A stretch of 64,000 nucleotides of DNA from positions 1 through 64,000 of the forward strand of contig CALXCO010000012.1 in the NCBI GenBank assembly GCA_944386805.1. Direction: 5' to 3'. Shown here piece after piece: positions 54,636 through 63,329 of this stretch (the first letter of the stretch is position 1; every line of letters starts with the position of its first letter). This DNA is from an uncultured Clostridia bacterium (GTDB taxonomy: Bacteria > Bacillota > Clostridia > Oscillospirales > Ruminococcaceae). A program made the position numbers and the translations under genes. The notes under the pieces were generated by a model. That model saw only the letters and a list, made by a program, of their open reading frames with translations, was not told the DNA's origin and ran no database searches.

Positions 54636-56045
54636 ATGGTTAAATCAATCGCGCAAAAACTTCAACGATCTCTTTTGCGCAGTTTCAAACTTCTCCTGGT
54701 CATTGTTTTATTTTTGTTGTTTTACTTTCTTTTTTCGCTGACCGAACCGGAGCTGCTCCGCTTCTCGCGGACCGCGGCAATCACATTGATCTGTTTCCCG
54801 GTCATGTGCGTGCTGATGCTGAAAGTCTACGGCGGATTCCCAATCGGTATCAAAAAAACCAAGGAAATCGTTTATTCGGCTGCGATTGCGACGTTTCTGG
54901 CCGACGCTGTGACCTATCTTGAGCTGGCAATCATGCGGATTAATTTTGCCAACCGCAGCTATATGCAGGATTTCTTCACCCTGATCGGTATCTTCCTGCT
55001 GCAGGTCATCGCAATCAACCTGTTCGGCTATCTGGGCAACTACCTGTATTTTAAGGTCAACCCCCCGGCAAAATGTCTGGTGCTGTTCGGCTCCAAAGAA
55101 GGCCTGCCGCAGTTTGTCGGCAAGATCGCCCGCTATAAGAAACAGTACCAGGTCTGCAAGATCTGCGATATCGCTTCCCTTCCGGAAGACGAACTCAGGA
55201 AAACAATTCGTGCCCATAATGCGGTCTTCCTGTATTCGATCGGTGAAGATGATAAGGCAAAAGTTCTGGAATACTGCTATAAGCACAACCGGACAACCTA
55301 CCTGACACCTGAACTGTCGGATATCATTACCCGTCATTCCCGTCATGTCATCATCGATGACGTAACGGTACTCGAATCCCGTATTTCCGGCCTGACCTTT
55401 GAACAGAGAGTGCTCAAGCGTGCGATGGATATCGTCATTTCGGGCATCGGCCTTTTGTGTGCAAGCCCGATTATGCTGATTGAAGCCCTCGCCATCAAGC
55501 TGGAAGACCACGGCCCGGTATTCTTCCGTCAGCGCCGGGTAACCAAGGACGGCAAGGTCTTTGAAGTGCTCAAGTTCCGTACGATGATCGTCGACGCCGA
55601 CAAGAACAACAAGCGCCTCGCATCTCAGAACGACGACCGGATTACCAAGGTCGGACGGTTTCTCCGTAAAACCCGTATGGACGAGCTGCCGCAGTTTATC
55701 AACATCCTGAAAGGGGATATGTCAATTGTCGGCCCGCGTCCTGAACAGGAAGAGATTACCGAAAAATACGTCGAAGTGCTGCCGGAGTTTAAGTACCGGC
55801 TGAAGGTTAAGGCCGGTCTGACCGGACTTGCGCAGATTCAGGGCAAGTATAATACGACACCTCGTGACAAGCTGATCTTTGACCTGATTTATATCGAACA
55901 GTATTCGCTCTTTGTGGATATCAAGCTGATTTTGCAGACCGTCAAGGTCCTGTTTAAGTCGGATTCGACCGAGGGCGTTGTGGGCGAGTTCCCCGAAGGA
56001 TTTGACCACCTGTTTGACCAGCCTGCTGCTGAACCTCATAACTGA
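54636..56045 (+). CDS. Polyprenyl-phosphate sugar transferase (exopolysaccharide initiating enzyme)
   Basis: A 469-residue membrane protein: four to five helices in the first 145 residues, a nucleotide-binding-like segment (about 150-250) and a C-terminal sugar-phosphate transferase domain (KRAMDIVISGIGLLCASPIM, KFRTMIVDADK, RMDELPQFINILKGDMSIVGPRPE). It should move a sugar-1-phosphate from a UDP-sugar to undecaprenyl phosphate, the first step of a surface glycan. No flippase or polymerase is adjacent. GGAGGATTCACC precedes the ATG at 54636. Confidence 0.93.
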   Translation: MVKSIAQKLQRSLLRSFKLLLVIVLFLLFYFLFSLTEPELLRFSRTAAITLICFPVMCVLMLKVYGGFPIGIKKTKEIVYSAAIATFLADAVTYLELAIMRINFANRSYMQDFFTLIGIFLLQVIAINLFGYLGNYLYFKVNPPAKCLVLFGSKEGLPQFVGKIARYKKQYQVCKICDIASLPEDELRKTIRAHNAVFLYSIGEDDKAKVLEYCYKHNRTTYLTPELSDIITRHSRHVIIDDVTVLESRISGLTFEQRVLKRAMDIVISGIGLLCASPIMLIEALAIKLEDHGPVFFRQRRVTKDGKVFEVLKFRTMIVDADKNNKRLASQNDDRITKVGRFLRKTRMDELPQFINILKGDMSIVGPRPEQEEITEKYVEVLPEFKYRLKVKAGLTGLAQIQGKYNTTPRDKLIFDLIYIEQYSLFVDIKLILQTVKVLFKSDSTEGVVGEFPEGFDHLFDQPAAEPHN

Positions 56046-56119
56046 TGATAAAGCCGCCTGGAGAAGATTCCCGGCGGCTTTTGTTTCATCGTACATTATT
56101 TTTGGAAGGAGACGTTGTG

Positions 56120-57250
56120 ATGCCCTCACTCAGCCTGTTAATTAAGCCGTCGTCCGGCAACTGCAATGTCCGCTGCCGTTACTGCTTTTACCATGATGAG
56201 CAGCTCAACCGGGACACCTTTTCTTATGGATTTATGTCGGAGCAAACGCTGGAAACACTGATTCAAAAGGCGCTGGCCTATGCCGATCAGGAGTGTTCGT
56301 TCGGGTTTCAGGGTGGGGAACCGACCCTGTCCGGACTGGACTTTTTCAAGAAGGTGGTCGCGCTCCAGAAAAAGTATAACATCCACGGCACCCGGATTGC
56401 CAACGCGATTCAGACCAATGGACTGCTGATTGACGAGGAATGGGCCGAATTCTTTAAAGAGAACCATTTTCTGGTCGGGCTGTCGCTGGACGGCAATAAA
56501 CAGCTGCACGACCTCTACCGCCTCGACCCGGCTGGCAAGGGAACCTATGCGCGGGTATTCCATGCGGCACAGCTGCTGACCGCACATCAGGTCGACTTTA
56601 ATGTCCTGACGGTTGTGACCGGCCAGACTGCCGACGCAATCGGGAAAATTTACAGCTTTTACCGCCGGAGCGGGCTGCTGTACCAGCAGTACATACCCTG
56701 TCTGGACCCGCTGGAAGAAGAGCGCGGTTCGTCGCCCTATTCGCTGACACCGGAAAAGTACGGCAAGTTTTTAAAGACACTGTTTGATTTGTGGTACCGG
56801 GATTTGCAGGCCGGTAAATTTATCTATATCCGTTATTTTGAGAACCTGCTGGGGATGCTGCTGGGCGGTCATCCCGAAAGCTGCGGGATGAGCGGACGGT
56901 GTATGATTCAGAATATCGTCGAAGCGGATGGCAGTGTCTATCCCTGCGACTTTTACTGTCTCGACCAGTGGAAGCTGGGCAATATCTGCGAGGACGACTT
57001 CGCTTCGATGGCACAAAGTCCGACGGCGGCCGCTTTTCTGGCCGAAGCTGAGCGGGAAATGCCTGACTGCAATGGGTGCAGATGGCAGTTTATCTGCCGC
57101 GGCGGCTGCCGCCGTGACCGGGAACCGATGGTGGATAATGCGCCGGTCAAAAACTATTTCTGCCAGGCGTACCAGGAATTTTTCGACTACGCGATGCCCC
57201 GCCTTCAGGAGGTCGCCGCCAATATCTCCCGTGGACACCGCTATTTTTGA
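56120..57250 (+). CDS. Radical SAM/SPASM protein, anaerobic sulfatase-maturase type
   Basis: A 376-residue radical SAM enzyme. CNVRCRYCFYHDE supplies the CxxxCxxC cluster and FGFQGGEPTLSG the SAM-binding GGE. The C-terminal Cys set (CGMSGRCMIQNIVEADGSVYPCDFYC, CNGCRWQFICRGGC, FCQAY) builds the two auxiliary clusters of the SPASM domain. The pattern fits anSME, which converts Cys or Ser of sulfatases to formylglycine, but no sulfatase lies in the window. The ATG at 56120 has GGAAGGAG upstream. Confidence 0.92.
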   Translation: MPSLSLLIKPSSGNCNVRCRYCFYHDEQLNRDTFSYGFMSEQTLETLIQKALAYADQECSFGFQGGEPTLSGLDFFKKVVALQKKYNIHGTRIANAIQTNGLLIDEEWAEFFKENHFLVGLSLDGNKQLHDLYRLDPAGKGTYARVFHAAQLLTAHQVDFNVLTVVTGQTADAIGKIYSFYRRSGLLYQQYIPCLDPLEEERGSSPYSLTPEKYGKFLKTLFDLWYRDLQAGKFIYIRYFENLLGMLLGGHPESCGMSGRCMIQNIVEADGSVYPCDFYCLDQWKLGNICEDDFASMAQSPTAAAFLAEAEREMPDCNGCRWQFICRGGCRRDREPMVDNAPVKNYFCQAYQEFFDYAMPRLQEVAANISRGHRYF

Positions 57251-57268
57251 CCGATTCGAGGAAACGAT

Positions 57269-58627
57269 ATGACCAGACAAACTGCTCCGATTACCGATTT
57301 TCTGACAGATTATGCCGCGTCCGGCATATCCCGCCTGCATATGCCGGGACATAAGGGAACTGCACCGGATGGGTACCCGGCGTTTCTTTCGGCTGCTTTT
57401 CCGTTCGACCTGACCGAGATTGCCGGTGCCGACGAGCTGTACGAGCCGGAGGGGATTATCGCGGAATCGGAAGAAATCGCCGCTTCATTATATCACGCCG
57501 GTTACAGCTGTTACAGTGCCGGTGGGTCGACTTTGTCGATTCTCAGCATGGTGACCGCCGCTGTGCGCAAATGCGGCCGGGAAATCATCGCGGTGCGCAA
57601 TGCGCACCTCTCCTTTGTCAATGCCTGCGTCCATTGTGACGCGGAAATTCACTGGCTGGTGCCGGAATACGACCGGGAAACCGGGCTTTGTCTGCCGGTG
57701 ACGGCAGACGAGGTCGCCGGATGTATGGACAGTTATCCCGGCGCACAGATCGTCTACCTGACCAGCCCGGATTATTATGGCGTGCAGGCCGATGTCCGCG
57801 CCATCGCACAGGTGGTGCACCGGCGCGGCGGGATTTTGCTGTGTGACAATGCCCACGGCGCACACCTGATCGCCTTTGACGGTGCGCATCCGATGGAGGC
57901 TGGCGCTGACCTCTGCTGTGACAGTCCCCATAAGACGCTGCCGGTTCTGACCGGCGGCAGTATCCTGCATTGCGCAAAATCAATGGCCCCAAAGCTCCCC
58001 AAACTCGAACTCAAACACCTGATGACGCTGTATGGCTCGACCAGCCCGTCTTATCTGATTATGGCGTCGCTGGAACAGGCCGTGCTCTGGATGCAGAGGG
58101 AAGGCACCAGACAGTTTTTGCAGCTCGCCGAGAAAATGCGGCTGCTGTCCGACCAGCTGCGGCAGGATGGGGTCGTGCTGCTGGAAAGGGTGACCGACTG
58201 CACCAAACTGACGCTGGATGGGTTCCGGTGCGGGTATACGTCGGACGAGCTGTCGGCGATGTTGCGCCGATACCAGATCGAACCGGAATTTTCGGGTGGT
58301 GGAAAGGTCGTGCTGATGTTTTCCCCGCAGACCGATGAACAGGCATTTGATCGGGTGGTACGGTTTGGGAAAGAACTCAAAAAACGAGCCCCGATCGAGT
58401 ACCCCCCGTTTGCGCTGGCACCGCAGCGGGTACTGCCGCTGCGGGTGGCAGCATTTGCACCTTCCGTCGAGGTCGATGTCCGGGATGCAGTCGGGAAAAT
58501 CGCCGCTGAAAACCGGATTGCCTGCCCGCCTGGAATCCCGGTGGTGACCGCTGGAGAAAAAATCGGGCCTTTGGAAAAGAAATTGCTGCTGGATAGTGGT
58601 ATTTTTCAGATAAATGTGATAAAATAG
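57269..58627 (+). CDS. Orn/Lys/Arg decarboxylase-family PLP enzyme (YaaO-like)
   Basis: A 452-residue fold-type I PLP enzyme without the N-terminal wing domain of inducible decarboxylases. It starts SRLHMPGHKGTAPDGY; the PLP Lys is in DSPHKTLPVLTGG and the Asp in LLCDNAHGAH. B. subtilis yaaO holds the same place ahead of darA, holB and ricT. Substrate is probably Arg or Lys, giving a polyamine precursor, but this is inference. It follows the maturase by 18 bases. Confidence 0.92.
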   Translation: MTRQTAPITDFLTDYAASGISRLHMPGHKGTAPDGYPAFLSAAFPFDLTEIAGADELYEPEGIIAESEEIAASLYHAGYSCYSAGGSTLSILSMVTAAVRKCGREIIAVRNAHLSFVNACVHCDAEIHWLVPEYDRETGLCLPVTADEVAGCMDSYPGAQIVYLTSPDYYGVQADVRAIAQVVHRRGGILLCDNAHGAHLIAFDGAHPMEAGADLCCDSPHKTLPVLTGGSILHCAKSMAPKLPKLELKHLMTLYGSTSPSYLIMASLEQAVLWMQREGTRQFLQLAEKMRLLSDQLRQDGVVLLERVTDCTKLTLDGFRCGYTSDELSAMLRRYQIEPEFSGGGKVVLMFSPQTDEQAFDRVVRFGKELKKRAPIEYPPFALAPQRVLPLRVAAFAPSVEVDVRDAVGKIAAENRIACPPGIPVVTAGEKIGPLEKKLLLDSGIFQINVIK

Positions 58628-58687
58628 ATGCTAAGGTATTGTCTTGTACCATACCAATTAGAATACATCTTTGAAAGGATGAGCGAT

Positions 58688-59011
58688 ATGAAACTGATTT
58701 TTGCGATTGTGAACAGCGATGACTCTTCGGCTGTTTCTGCGGCGTTGACCAAAGAGGGATTTTTTGTGACCAAGCTGGCTTCTACCGGTGGCTTCCTGAT
58801 GTCCGGTAATACCACTTTTCTGACCTGTACCGAGGAAGAAAAGGTTGACCGTGCAATCAAAATTATCGGCGACCATTCCCGTAAACGCAAACAGCTTGTA
58901 TCCTCTTCCGCTGGCTTCGGTATGAATACCTATACCGCAATGCCGGTCGAAGTTACCGTCGGCGGTGCGACGATTATCGTCACCGACGTTGAACGGTTTG
59001 AAAAAATCTGA
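58688..59011 (+). CDS. darA: Cyclic-di-AMP receptor, PII-like (DarA/PstA)
   Basis: A 107-residue PII-like signal protein that binds c-di-AMP in Firmicutes. It reads MKLIFAIVNSDDSSAVSAALTKEGF, then TKLASTGGFLMSGNTTFLTC and ends VTVGGATIIVTDVERFEKI, matching the family. The ATG at 58688 follows AAAGGA. Its stop overlaps the holB start by one base (TGATG), so the two are coupled. The yaaR gene that lies between them in Bacillus is absent. Confidence 0.94.
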   Translation: MKLIFAIVNSDDSSAVSAALTKEGFFVTKLASTGGFLMSGNTTFLTCTEEEKVDRAIKIIGDHSRKRKQLVSSSAGFGMNTYTAMPVEVTVGGATIIVTDVERFEKI

Positions 59012-60003
59012 TGGAATCCATAACCCGCTTTGACGGTTTCGTCGGCAATGCACACCCTGTCAGCGTCCTGCGCCGCGCAACGGCGCCTGGCAGCAGGACG
59101 CTGGGGCACGCTTATCTGCTGCATGGAACCGCCGGAACCGGAAAAAAGACGCTGGCGGCTGTCACAGCCGCCGCTCTTGTTTGTCAGGGAGAAGATGACC
59201 GGCCGTGCGGAGAATGTCCGGCCTGCAAAAAGGCGTTTGGCGCATTCGGTCACCCGGATATCCTCGTCTTCCGTACCCCGGAAGGCAAAACCCAGTTCCC
59301 GGTCGAGCTGATTCGTGAAATCAGAAGACAGGCCTATATCCGCCCAAACGAGTCGGAAAAAAAGGTCATCCTGATTCAGAACGCCGAAATGATGAACGTC
59401 GCGTCGGCAAATGCACTGCTTAAAGTGCTGGAAGAACCGCCCGAACATCTGGTGTTTATCCTGACCTGCGACAACCTTTCTGCGCTGCCGGAGACGATTC
59501 CTTCCCGCTGTATCTGTCTGGAACTGCATGAAGTCGCGCCGCGGCGGGCTGAACAATGGCTGCTGCGGCATTTTCCTGAGGAAAGCGCCGACCGGCTGGA
59601 AGGCGCTTTATTGTGCGGCGGCGGAAACTTGGGAAAGTGCATCCGGTTTCTGGAGGATGAGGCGACACAGAAACTGTTTGAACGGGCAATCGAGCTTTGC
59701 CGTGCGCTCAGTGACGGCAGGGAATATGACCTGCTGGTGTCGCTCGCTCCGCTGGAGGGTAACCGCGACCAGTTTGCAGATTTTCTGTCGATGGTCGACC
59801 GGCTGGTCTGTGAGACGGCAAAGGCCGGTTTTGTCTCCTCTTCCCGTGAGGCGGTCTCTCTGGCGGCAAGGCTCTCTCCCGGACGGGCTGTCCGGGTGCA
59901 TCAGCTCGGCAACGAGATGCGCAGGGGACTGAAAGCAAATGTTTCGCTGAGTTTGCTGCTGGCGGTTTATTCCTCCGGGCTGAAAACGATTATGGAGACC
60001 TGA
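59011..60003 (+). CDS. holB: DNA polymerase III delta' subunit
   Basis: Clamp-loader subunit, 330 residues. It shows VGNAHPVSVLRRA at the start, an AAA+ fold with HGTAGTGKKT, four zinc Cys (CQG...CGECPAC), the sensor-like segment NALLKVLEEPPEHLVFILTC and the PSRC motif. The gene starts inside the darA stop and is followed by ricT 21 bases later, a conserved order. Confidence 0.93.
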   Translation: MESITRFDGFVGNAHPVSVLRRATAPGSRTLGHAYLLHGTAGTGKKTLAAVTAAALVCQGEDDRPCGECPACKKAFGAFGHPDILVFRTPEGKTQFPVELIREIRRQAYIRPNESEKKVILIQNAEMMNVASANALLKVLEEPPEHLVFILTCDNLSALPETIPSRCICLELHEVAPRRAEQWLLRHFPEESADRLEGALLCGGGNLGKCIRFLEDEATQKLFERAIELCRALSDGREYDLLVSLAPLEGNRDQFADFLSMVDRLVCETAKAGFVSSSREAVSLAARLSPGRAVRVHQLGNEMRRGLKANVSLSLLLAVYSSGLKTIMET

Positions 60004-60024
60004 TTGTATTGGAAAGGAAGTTTT

Positions 60025-60936
60025 ATGACCGAAATTATTGGCGTTCGTTTTAAAAACGCCGGAAAAACTTATTATTTTTCTCCCGGCACCCATAAACTGA
60101 CGGTTGGACAGCGGGTCGTCGTTGAGACTGCACGCGGGATTGAATGCGGGGATGTCGTGATCGCCAACCGGATGATGCCGGACGAGCAAATCGTTGTCCC
60201 GCTCAAAGAAATTATGCGCCCGGCTGATGAAAAGGACCTCCGGGTCATCGAGGAAAATGCGGCAAAGGAACGCGAGGCGTTCCGCGTCTGTCAGGAAAAA
60301 ATCGCCGCCCACCGGCTGAATATGCACCTGGTCGATGTCGAATATACCTTTGGCGGCAATAAGATTTTGTTTTATTTTACGGCCGATGGCCGCATCGATT
60401 TCCGTGAACTGGTCAAGGACCTCGCCGGTATCTTCCGTACCCGCATTGAACTGCGTCAGATCGGTGTGCGGGATGAATCCAAGATGCTGGGCGGACTGGG
60501 CATCTGTGGACGGCCTTTCTGCTGCTCCACCTTCCTCGGCGACTTCCAGCCGGTTTCGATTAAGATGGCAAAGGAACAGAACCTCTCGCTCAACCCGACC
60601 AAGATTTCGGGTACCTGCGGACGGCTGATGTGCTGTCTTAAATACGAGCAGGAAGCATATGAGGACCTGCTGCGCTCGACCCCTCGCGTCGGTACGCCTG
60701 TCCTGACGCCGGATGGAAACGGCGTCGTCACCGAGGTCAGCCTGCTGACCGGTATGCTGAAAGTGCAGCTGGACCGTGACGAAGATCTGGCGCCGGTTGT
60801 CTATGCGAAAGAGGACGTCAAATGGGGAAGAGATCTGTCCGGCCGCGGGCGTCGTAATCGCGACGCTAAAGAAAGTGACGAAACCCGTGAGGAAAAGCCT
60901 GCCCGCGAAGAACGCAGCCGTAAAAAATCCGATTAA
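60025..60936 (+). CDS. ricT: PSP1-domain protein RicT (YaaT)
   Basis: A 303-residue protein. The PSP1 domain carries paired iron-sulfur cysteines in LGICGRPFCCSTFL and ISGTCGRLMCCLKYE. In B. subtilis YaaT/RicT forms the FeS-containing Y-complex with YmcA and YlbF, which directs RNase Y cleavage. Neither partner is in this window. The C-terminal 30 residues are Arg/Glu/Lys-rich and disordered. The ATG at 60025 has AAAGGAAG upstream. Confidence 0.93.
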   Translation: MTEIIGVRFKNAGKTYYFSPGTHKLTVGQRVVVETARGIECGDVVIANRMMPDEQIVVPLKEIMRPADEKDLRVIEENAAKEREAFRVCQEKIAAHRLNMHLVDVEYTFGGNKILFYFTADGRIDFRELVKDLAGIFRTRIELRQIGVRDESKMLGGLGICGRPFCCSTFLGDFQPVSIKMAKEQNLSLNPTKISGTCGRLMCCLKYEQEAYEDLLRSTPRVGTPVLTPDGNGVVTEVSLLTGMLKVQLDRDEDLAPVVYAKEDVKWGRDLSGRGRRNRDAKESDETREEKPAREERSRKKSD

Positions 60937-60970
60937 ATCATTGTAGATATTGGTTTTTTTTCTAAAGCTC

Positions 60971-60999
60971 TTGCTTTTTTGGTGCAAAGCTGTTACAAT
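60971..60999 (+). promoter_or_regulatory. Promoter of the ferredoxin gene
   Basis: TTGCTT (60971-60976), 17 bp, TACAAT (60994-60999), 32 bases before the start codon. Confidence 0.7.
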
Positions 61000-61031
61000 A
61001 TAGGCATACTGATAAGGAGGTGTTTTTGACC

Positions 61032-61202
61032 ATGGCATATAAGATTTCTGATGAATGCATCGCTTGTGGTGCCTGCGCAGCGGAATGCCCCGTTAGCGCT
61101 ATCTCCGAAGGCGACGGCAAATATGTAATCGACGCAGATACCTGCATCGAATGCGGCGCTTGCGCTGGTGTTTGCCCTGTTGGTGCTCCTTCTGCTGACT
61201 GA
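61032..61202 (+). CDS. 2[4Fe-4S] ferredoxin
   Basis: A 56-residue clostridial-type ferredoxin with two cluster motifs, [16 protein letters not shown] and [16 protein letters not shown]. It carries electrons for anaerobic metabolism such as pyruvate oxidation or hydrogenase. TAAGGAGGTG precedes the ATG. It is monocistronic with its own promoter and terminator, consistent with high independent expression. Confidence 0.97.
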   Translation: MAYKISDECIACGACAAECPVSAISEGDGKYVIDADTCIECGACAGVCPVGAPSAD

Positions 61203-61221
61203 TTCTTTAGAATAAGTCTAT

Positions 61222-61253
61222 AAAAGCTCTGCTGGTGACAGCAGAGCTTTTTT
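61222..61253. terminator. Bidirectional terminator between ferredoxin and nagA
   Basis: AAAAGCTCTGCT/AGCAGAGCTTTTTT inverted repeat; the genes on either side converge. Confidence 0.88.
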
Positions 61254-61262
61254 CGTGCCTCT

Positions 61263-62393
61263 TTATGATAACTGGCGGGTTCCGTCCCGGAAAACCATAT
61301 ACGGCGTGTACCCTTCGGTCAGCACCAGCAGGTCCGCCTGCTTGCCAGCGGTGATGCTGCCGATTTGGGCATCGGCACCGATGATCTTCGCCGGTGTGAT
61401 GGTCGAGCAGCGGATAGCAAGGCTTTCGTCAATCCCGAACGAAATCAGCCGCCGGATTTCCTCCAGTATGTTGACAATACTCCCGGCAATCGTGCCGTTG
61501 GGGAGGACAGCACGTCCGTCCTTGACCTGAACGGTATCGATCCCCAGCGTGCAGATGGTGCCGTCCGGCATCCCTGCCGCCATCAGCGAGTCTGAGACGA
61601 CGGCAATTTTATCCCCCATCACCTTAAAAGCCGTGCGCAGCACCGGCGGGAACACATGCTCGCCGTCGCAGATCAGCTCGGCGTATGCGCCGCTGTCAAA
61701 TGCCGCTCCGACGGTGCCGGGGGAACGATGGGAAAAACCGGACATCGCGTTAAACAGATGGGTCGTGCTGATGGCGCCGGCGTGATAACCCGCCATGGCC
61801 TGTTCGTAGCTGGCGTTGGTGTGGGCGACCGAAACGGTGCAGAGCTCTTTGGCCTGCCGGATAAAATCCGTGTTGCCGGGAATTTCCGGCGCAACATCGA
61901 CCAGCCGGATACGGTGGCCGCTCGCTTCCCACAGCCGCAGAAAGTCCGCCATATTTGCCGGGATGACATATTCCGCGCGATGGGCACCCCGTTTTTCGAC
62001 GCTCAGAAAAGGACCTTCCATGTTGATTCCGATCAGCCGGGTGCCGGTGTGCGCCCGCTCCATCCAGTGGGCATATACCGAATAGATCTCCTCCAGCCGT
62101 TCAATCGGCAGAGTCATCGAGGTCGGGCAGACGGTCGTAATCCCGTTTTGGATATAGGTCGCGGCGAGGGTATCCAGCGCTTCCTCGGTTCCGTCGCAGA
62201 AGTCCTTCATTCCGCAGCCGTGGGTGTGGATGTCGATCAGTCCGGGCAGAACCTTTCGTCCGTCCAGGTCGACCACCTCACCGGAAACGTATCCGGTATC
62301 CGTTCCGACCGCCGCGATTTTGTCGCCTTCGATCAGGATGTCACCGGGTGTAAACCCGTTCCCGGTAAAAATCAGCCCATTTTTCAGCAGCAT
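61263..62393 (-). CDS. nagA: N-acetylglucosamine-6-phosphate deacetylase
   Basis: Removes acetate from GlcNAc-6-P, the first step in using amino sugars or recycling wall sugar. The 376-residue amidohydrolase shows LPGLIDIHTHGCGMKDF, the metal Glu in INMEGPFLS, the His of VSVAHTNASYEQAM, STTHLFNAMSGF and the catalytic Asp in VVSDSLMAAGMPDG. No nagB or transporter is adjacent. It is a single gene divergent from the exonuclease. Confidence 0.95.
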   Translation of the reverse strand: MLLKNGLIFTGNGFTPGDILIEGDKIAAVGTDTGYVSGEVVDLDGRKVLPGLIDIHTHGCGMKDFCDGTEEALDTLAATYIQNGITTVCPTSMTLPIERLEEIYSVYAHWMERAHTGTRLIGINMEGPFLSVEKRGAHRAEYVIPANMADFLRLWEASGHRIRLVDVAPEIPGNTDFIRQAKELCTVSVAHTNASYEQAMAGYHAGAISTTHLFNAMSGFSHRSPGTVGAAFDSGAYAELICDGEHVFPPVLRTAFKVMGDKIAVVSDSLMAAGMPDGTICTLGIDTVQVKDGRAVLPNGTIAGSIVNILEEIRRLISFGIDESLAIRCSTITPAKIIGADAQIGSITAGKQADLLVLTEGYTPYMVFRDGTRQLS

Positions 62394-62487
62394 AATGCCA
62401 CCCCTTTCCAGGTTATTTTGATACTCTCATTGTACCACGCTCCAGTGTGGGCTGCAAGCCGGAATTGCGATGAGAAAAATAAGCGGC

Positions 62488-62516
62488 TTGTAAACCGGCG
62501 TAAATTATGATACAAT
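62488..62516 (+). promoter_or_regulatory. Promoter of the exonuclease gene
   Basis: TTGTAA (62488-62493), 17 bp, TACAAT (62511-62516). Confidence 0.7.
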
Positions 62517-62548
62517 ATAGAGTGATTTACAGGAGAGGAAGAGATTGA

Positions 62549-63268
62549 ATGCAGCATATATTTCTGGATTTTGAAATGAATCCGATTCCACGGGAAAACA
62601 GGGAAGCGCGTTCGGTGGTCATCAGTGAGATTATTCAGATCGGCGCGGTCAAGCTGAATGATGATTACAGAATGGTCGATCGCTTTTCACTGAATGTAAA
62701 GCCGGAGTACAGCCCTGTGATGCCGCATATCACGACATTGACCGGCATTAAGCAGGAGGACGTCGAAAACGCGCCGCTGCTTAAAGAGGCGATTGACCAG
62801 TTTGCAGCATGGATTATGCAGGGTTCGGAAGAGGGGGACGGCAAGGTCCGTATCTACGCCTGGAGCAACTCCGACTGGAAACAGTTTTCCGGTGAATGCC
62901 GGCTCAAAGGTCTGGAAATCCCCAAGTGCTTTAACCGCTGGATGGATTTCCAGCGAATTTATACCCGGCTGATGGGACTTTCCCGCCGCAACCCGCTGTC
63001 GCTGACCAATGCCCTTGGTGCATCGGACGGCAGTTTTTCGGGCAGCCAGCATTCGGCGGTCGCCGATGCGGAAAACTCGGCTTCTCTGCTTGCCCTGGTT
63101 AAGGACAAGGAGGCATTTGCGGAACGTACCCGGATTGTCCGCCAGCTGATGGGCAAGGGGGAAGAACCGGCAGGTGCGACGCTGGGAGACCTGTTCGACC
63201 TCAGCAGCATCCCGCAGCGCAAGCCGCGGGTCAAATCGGATAAGAAAAATAAAAAGAAAAAACGCTGA
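62549..63268 (+). CDS. DEDDh-type 3'-5' exonuclease-domain protein
   Basis: A 239-residue protein with the RNase T/DNA Q exonuclease fold. IFLDFEMNP gives the first D-x-E, the Asn/Asp of WSNSDW fits the second site, and SQHSAVADAENSASLL gives the His and final Asp of the DEDDh set. The C-terminal 20 residues are Lys-rich (KKNKKKKR), which may aid nucleic acid binding. It could act in RNA or DNA end trimming; the target is unknown. GGAGAGGAAGAG precedes the ATG. Confidence 0.9.
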   Translation: MQHIFLDFEMNPIPRENREARSVVISEIIQIGAVKLNDDYRMVDRFSLNVKPEYSPVMPHITTLTGIKQEDVENAPLLKEAIDQFAAWIMQGSEEGDGKVRIYAWSNSDWKQFSGECRLKGLEIPKCFNRWMDFQRIYTRLMGLSRRNPLSLTNALGASDGSFSGSQHSAVADAENSASLLALVKDKEAFAERTRIVRQLMGKGEEPAGATLGDLFDLSSIPQRKPRVKSDKKNKKKKR

Positions 63269-63274
63269 TATAGA

Positions 63275-63313
63275 AAAAAACCGCCCTGCATCTCGCAGAG
63301 CGGATTTTTTATG
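63275..63313. terminator. Bidirectional terminator between exonuclease and peptidase
   Basis: An imperfect CCGC-CTGC/GCAG-GCGG stem flanked by A and T runs on the two sides, between convergent genes. Confidence 0.75.
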
Positions 63314-63329
63314 CAACGAATGGCATCTA

